NCBI RefSeq assembly: GCF_041296385.1
Contig: NC_091017.1
Span: forward strand, 14,936,001-15,000,000
Direction: 5' to 3'
Source of the DNA: Aphelocoma coerulescens
Lineage: Eukaryota > Chordata > Aves > Passeriformes > Corvidae
DNA length: 64,000 bases
Under the pieces are notes generated by a model. That model saw nothing but the letters and a program-made list of their open reading frames with translations, did no database searches and was not told the origin of the DNA. Of this stretch, positions 60,431 through 64,000 are shown one piece after another. The translations under genes were made by a program, and so were the position numbers. Each line of letters starts with the position of its first letter. Position 1 is the stretch's first letter.

Positions 60431-63400
60431 CATCTTAAAGAGCCCTTGATAAAATTAGAAGCTGGACCCCAGAGACAACAAGTGGAGTTTTTAGTGGACA
60501 CAGGTGCTGAAAGAACCTGTGTCACTGAAACACCTCCAGGATGTTTTATTTCTCAAGATACATTAGATATATATGGTGCTAATGGTGAAAGCTTTGCTGT
60601 TCCTGTAATTAAAAATGTAACCCTTTCCATACAAGGACGTACCCATACAGGGGATGTGCTATACCTACCTCAAGCTGGGATCAATCTTTTAGGACGTGAC
60701 TTCCAAATACCTCTGAGGGTTGGGGTGGTACCGCAGGGTGGAAAAATGACCACTAAATTGTTTGTTTTATCTTTAGTAGATGAGCAACACATTGACCCGG
60801 TAGTGTGGGCCAAACCTGGCAACCGGGGAAAAATGGACATCACACCTCTAACAATTGAGTTGCTCCCAAATAGCCAGCCAGTACGTGTACCACAATATCC
60901 CCTCTCCAAGGACAAAAGAAAGGGCCTGAAGCCTGTTATCATGGACTTATTACAAGATGGAATTCTTGAGACCTGCAAATCCAGTTACAACACTCCAATT
61001 TTGGCTGTCCAGAAACCAGATAAGTCATTCCGGCTTGTACAAGATCTGCGTGAGGTCAATAAGAGAGTCCAAACCAGGTACCCACTGGTGCAGGACCCCT
61101 ACACACTCCTGAGTCGGGTACCCCCAGCACATGCCTGGTTCTCTGTTATTGACCTTAAAGATGCTTTCTGGTCATGTCCTCTAGATTCTCATTGCAGAGA
61201 CATCTTTGCATTTACCTGGGAGGATCCAGACACTGGACGGAGGCAGCAGCTGCGCTGGACTCGCCTGCCTCAAGGGTACACCGAGGCACCCACACTCTTT
61301 GGCCAAGCGCTAGAAGATTTGCTAAGTTCCTTTTCTCCACCCGAAGGGATTCAGGTAACTCAGTACGTAGACGACCTGCTCCTCTCTGGGGAACAGGAGT
61401 CTACGGTAAGAACTGCTACAATTCAGTTACTGAATTTTCTAGGGAGGAACGGGCTGAGGGTGTCAAAACCTAAATTACAATTTGTGCTACAGGAGGTGAA
61501 GTATTTGGGACATCTAATTGGCCATGGCACAAAAAAACTCAGTGCTGAAAGAGTAGAAGGAATCCTAAATCTACCACCTCCAACTTCAAAACGAGAAATC
61601 CGGCAATTATTAGGCCTATTTGGATACTGCAGACTGTGGATTGATCAGTATTCACAATCTGCCAAATTTTTATATGAAAAACTAATAGAAGAAGAACCTT
61701 TTAATTGGACTAATTCAGATACACAAAAATTACAAAATCTGAAAGAGAAATTAACAAAAGCACCTGTTTTAAGCCTTCCTTCACTAGAAAAACCCTTCGA
61801 TCTATTTGTTAATGTGGAGAAGGGAGTTGCCTATGGCGTCTTGACCCAGGAGTGGGGAGGAGTCAGGAAGCCGGTTGCTTTTCTTTCCAAATTACTGGAT
61901 CCAGTGTCCAGAGGATGGCCCGTCTGCATCCAGTCCATCGCCGCAGCAGCCGTTCTGGTCTCGGAGAGTCAAAAACTCATTTTTGGTGGAGACTTGACAG
62001 TGCATACACCACACTCAATCAAAACCATTTTAGCTCACAGGGCTGCAGAGTGGTTAACTGACCCAAGAATAGTCAAATATGAAGCCATTCTCATGCACTC
62101 AGACCACCTGAGGTTAGTTGTGTGTACACACCAAAATCCAGCTCAATTTCTTTATGGGACCCCTTCAGAAAAAGAAATTGAACACAATTGCATTGAGATA
62201 ATTGACATCCAAACAAAAGTCAGAGAGGACCTGGTGGACTGTCCCCTCAATGAAGGGGAAATCCTCTTCATTGACGGGTCATCTCGAGTGGTGGATGGAA
62301 AGCGATGCTCTGGCTATTCAGTGGTCGATGGACACCAAATGTGTGTGCTAGAAAAGGGCAGATTGCCACCAACCTGGTCAGCTCAGGTCTGTGAGCTCTA
62401 TGCCCTAGAAAAAGCACTCCACCGACTAGCAGGAAGCATCGGGACCATTTACACTGACTCCAGATACGCTTATGGCGTAGTCCACACCTTTGGAAAAATC
62501 TGGTCCGAAAGGGGGTTCCTAAACACCAAAGGGAAAGATATCCTACATAAGGAATTGATCCTAAAAATTCTAAAAGCACTGCAACTGCCTCAGGTGATCT
62601 CAGTGGTGCATATTCCAGGTCATCAATCGGGAACCACAAAAGAAGCTCGGGGGAACAACCTAGCAGACTTGGCAGCAAAAGAAGCAGCAGTGGAAGAAGA
62701 GGTAAAAGTGATGGAAGTAAACCAACTTCCAACTAACACCACCACATCTGACACTATTCCACAAACTAACATTTTACCCACGCCCATTTTTACTGATCAG
62801 GAAAAACAGAAATTAGTTTTAATTGGTGCCAATGAGGATTCTCAAGGCCGCTGGTATTTACCAGATAAACGCCAAATTTTAAACAAAAATTTAACCCGAG
62901 AAATTCTACAAAATATCCACCAAAGCAATCATTGGGGTTCAAAGGCTCTGGCGGATCACTATCTCAGAACCTTTGGATGCACTGGTGTTTATGAAATAGC
63001 CAACCAAATAACCCGGGACTGTGTAATCTGTCAAAAGGTTAACAAAAAGGTAATGAAAAAGAACACTGGCGGAGGAATTGAATTAGCAATCAGGCCTTTC
63101 CAAAACATTCAAATTGACTTTACAGAAATGCCTCCTGTCCAGAGGTGGAAATACCTATTGGTAATCGTTGATCACCTTACCCACTGGGTGGAAGCTATTC
63201 CAACTGTCAATGCAACAGCCCAGACAGTGAGTAAGGTGATCCTCGAGCAAATTATCCCCCGTTATGGGATAGTCCACCGCATAGATTCAGATCGAGGTAC
63301 TCATTTTACCTCCCAAATTGTACAACAATTGGCTCAGCAATTAGGAACAAATTGGAGATTACACACCCCGTGGCATCCACAGAGCTCTGGGAGAGTGGAA

Positions 63401-63910
63401 CGGATGAACCAGACAATCAAGAACACCCTCACAAAATTAATGCTGGAAACAAAATGGACCTGGGTAAAATGCCTTCCACTTGCTCTTCTTAGAATTAGGA
63501 CACAGCCAAGATCTGATTTGGGTTGTTCACCATATGAGATGTTGTATGGATTACCCTACCTTGCTACACCACAAGAGTTGAATGTGAAAGAGTGTGGAAA
63601 CACCAATGTACAACAATATGTACAGATAATTGCCAAAAATCTAGAGTTGCTAAGGGAAAGAGGTTTTCTACCACAAACTCCCCCACTTGATTTTAATCTA
63701 CATCACATCAATCCAGGTGACTGGGTGTTAATAAAATCCTGGAAAGAAAAGTCATTAACCCCATCCTGGGAAGGTCCATTTCAGGTCCAGCTAACCACTG
63801 AAACAGCTGTCCGGACATTTGAAAAGGGCTGGACGCATGTCAAGAGGGTGAAGGGCCCGGTGGCACCACCAATTGAAGAGAAGAAACCTCCAGACAAACC
63901 ATCAAACTAA
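60398..63910 (+). CDS. pol: retroviral pol (protease, reverse transcriptase/RNase H, integrase)
   Basis: The open frame runs from directly after the gag UGA to TAA at 63908-63910. From the nominal TTG at 60446 it is 1154 residues, near the gammaretroviral Pol length. Residue numbers count from 60446. Protease: active site DTGA at 18 (60497). Reverse transcriptase: LPQGYTEAP and YVDD at 307-310 (61364). RNase H: DGS Asp at 610, ELYALEKAL, YTDSRYA and NNLADLA supply the four acidic residues. Integrase: a zinc-binding HHCC domain at about 825-860, then the catalytic triad D891, D949, E985 with the standard 35-residue last spacing, and a C-terminal GDWVLIKSW/GPFQV module typical of gamma/epsilon retroviruses. 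No stop or frameshift is visible and all catalytic residues are present. It has no own start: expression would need readthrough of UGA. Confidence 0.92.
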   Translation, partial: RGQGLYSLGQKHLKEPLIKLEAGPQRQQVEFLVDTGAERTCVTETPPGCFISQDTLDIYGANGESFAVPVIKNVTLSIQGRTHTGDVLYLPQAGINLLGRDFQIPLRVGVVPQGGKMTTKLFVLSLVDEQHIDPVVWAKPGNRGKMDITPLTIELLPNSQPVRVPQYPLSKDKRKGLKPVIMDLLQDGILETCKSSYNTPILAVQKPDKSFRLVQDLREVNKRVQTRYPLVQDPYTLLSRVPPAHAWFSVIDLKDAFWSCPLDSHCRDIFAFTWEDPDTGRRQQLRWTRLPQGYTEAPTLFGQALEDLLSSFSPPEGIQVTQYVDDLLLSGEQESTVRTATIQLLNFLGRNGLRVSKPKLQFVLQEVKYLGHLIGHGTKKLSAERVEGILNLPPPTSKREIRQLLGLFGYCRLWIDQYSQSAKFLYEKLIEEEPFNWTNSDTQKLQNLKEKLTKAPVLSLPSLEKPFDLFVNVEKGVAYGVLTQEWGGVRKPVAFLSKLLDPVSRGWPVCIQSIAAAAVLVSESQKLIFGGDLTVHTPHSIKTILAHRAAEWLTDPRIVKYEAILMHSDHLRLVVCTHQNPAQFLYGTPSEKEIEHNCIEIIDIQTKVREDLVDCPLNEGEILFIDGSSRVVDGKRCSGYSVVDGHQMCVLEKGRLPPTWSAQVCELYALEKALHRLAGSIGTIYTDSRYAYGVVHTFGKIWSERGFLNTKGKDILHKELILKILKALQLPQVISVVHIPGHQSGTTKEARGNNLADLAAKEAAVEEEVKVMEVNQLPTNTTTSDTIPQTNILPTPIFTDQEKQKLVLIGANEDSQGRWYLPDKRQILNKNLTREILQNIHQSNHWGSKALADHYLRTFGCTGVYEIANQITRDCVICQKVNKKVMKKNTGGGIELAIRPFQNIQIDFTEMPPVQRWKYLLVIVDHLTHWVEAIPTVNATAQTVSKVILEQIIPRYGIVHRIDSDRGTHFTSQIVQQLAQQLGTNWRLHTPWHPQSSGRVERMNQTIKNTLTKLMLETKWTWVKCLPLALLRIRTQPRSDLGCSPYEMLYGLPYLATPQELNVKECGNTNVQQYVQIIAKNLELLRERGFLPQTPPLDFNLHHINPGDWVLIKSWKEKSLTPSWEGPFQVQLTTETAVRTFEKGWTHVKRVKGPVAPPIEEKKPPDKPSN

Positions 63911-64000
63911 ACACCCTGTTTGAAAGCTCCACTCAGCATCCCTCACTCCAAGTTAATAAAATCCTGTACTCCCAGTTCTTCCCCAGTTATACCTCAGTAA
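63911..64000 (+). other. post-pol sequence, window end
   Basis: Ninety bases after pol contain no env start. env and the 3' LTR, if present, lie beyond the window. An AATAAA at 63955-63960 is noted without further support. Confidence 0.5.

Overview
The window is vertebrate nuclear DNA, almost certainly avian. It carries the tetrapod SCPP bone/eggshell-matrix genes in the order DMP1, IBSP, MEPE (ovocleidin-116), all on the + strand. It has several truncated CR1 retroposons with the avian CR1 3' end (ATTCTRTG repeats) and a gammaretrovirus-like endogenous provirus. The species cannot be named from sequence alone.

Layout: 1-14.2 kb is non-coding apart from one CR1 copy. DMP1 lies at about 14.28-18.12 kb (537 residues over four coding exons). 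IBSP lies at about 26.29-31.22 kb (313 residues over six coding exons, with RGD and a Tyr-rich C-terminus). MEPE/OC-116 lies at about 33.33-38.47 kb (722 residues, four coding exons). Each shows the SCPP plan: an untranslated first exon, a signal-peptide exon, small phase-0 exons and one large final exon. The three secreted acidic proteins act together outside the cell in mineral nucleation, cell attachment (each has an RGD) and, for OC-116, eggshell and bone matrix.

44.4-54.2 kb holds what I consider the most unusual content: a gene related to the SUMO-targeted ubiquitin ligase RNF4. Its N-terminal exons (MST / basic exon / SIM exon) and its C-terminal RING (all eight zinc ligands, ending YHPIYI) are recognisable. 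Between them a two-exon block (a SUMO-interaction-motif exon plus a copy of the first RING exon with its cysteines lost) has been duplicated about four times. One copy of the SIM exon contains a 20-copy, 48-bp coding minisatellite. All intron phases are compatible (0 to 2, then 2 to 0), so the modules could be spliced in any number without losing frame. A 443-bp solo LTR with a perfect 6-bp target duplication sits in one unit.

56.7-64.0 kb (window end) is a sense-oriented class I / gammaretrovirus-like provirus: 5' LTR with TATA and AATAAA, a tRNA-Pro-like primer site, a long leader with four tandem YY1-like motifs, gag (one frame break), a single in-frame UGA between gag and pol, and an apparently intact pol. 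env and the 3' LTR would lie beyond the window. SPP1, which usually follows MEPE in birds, is not seen.
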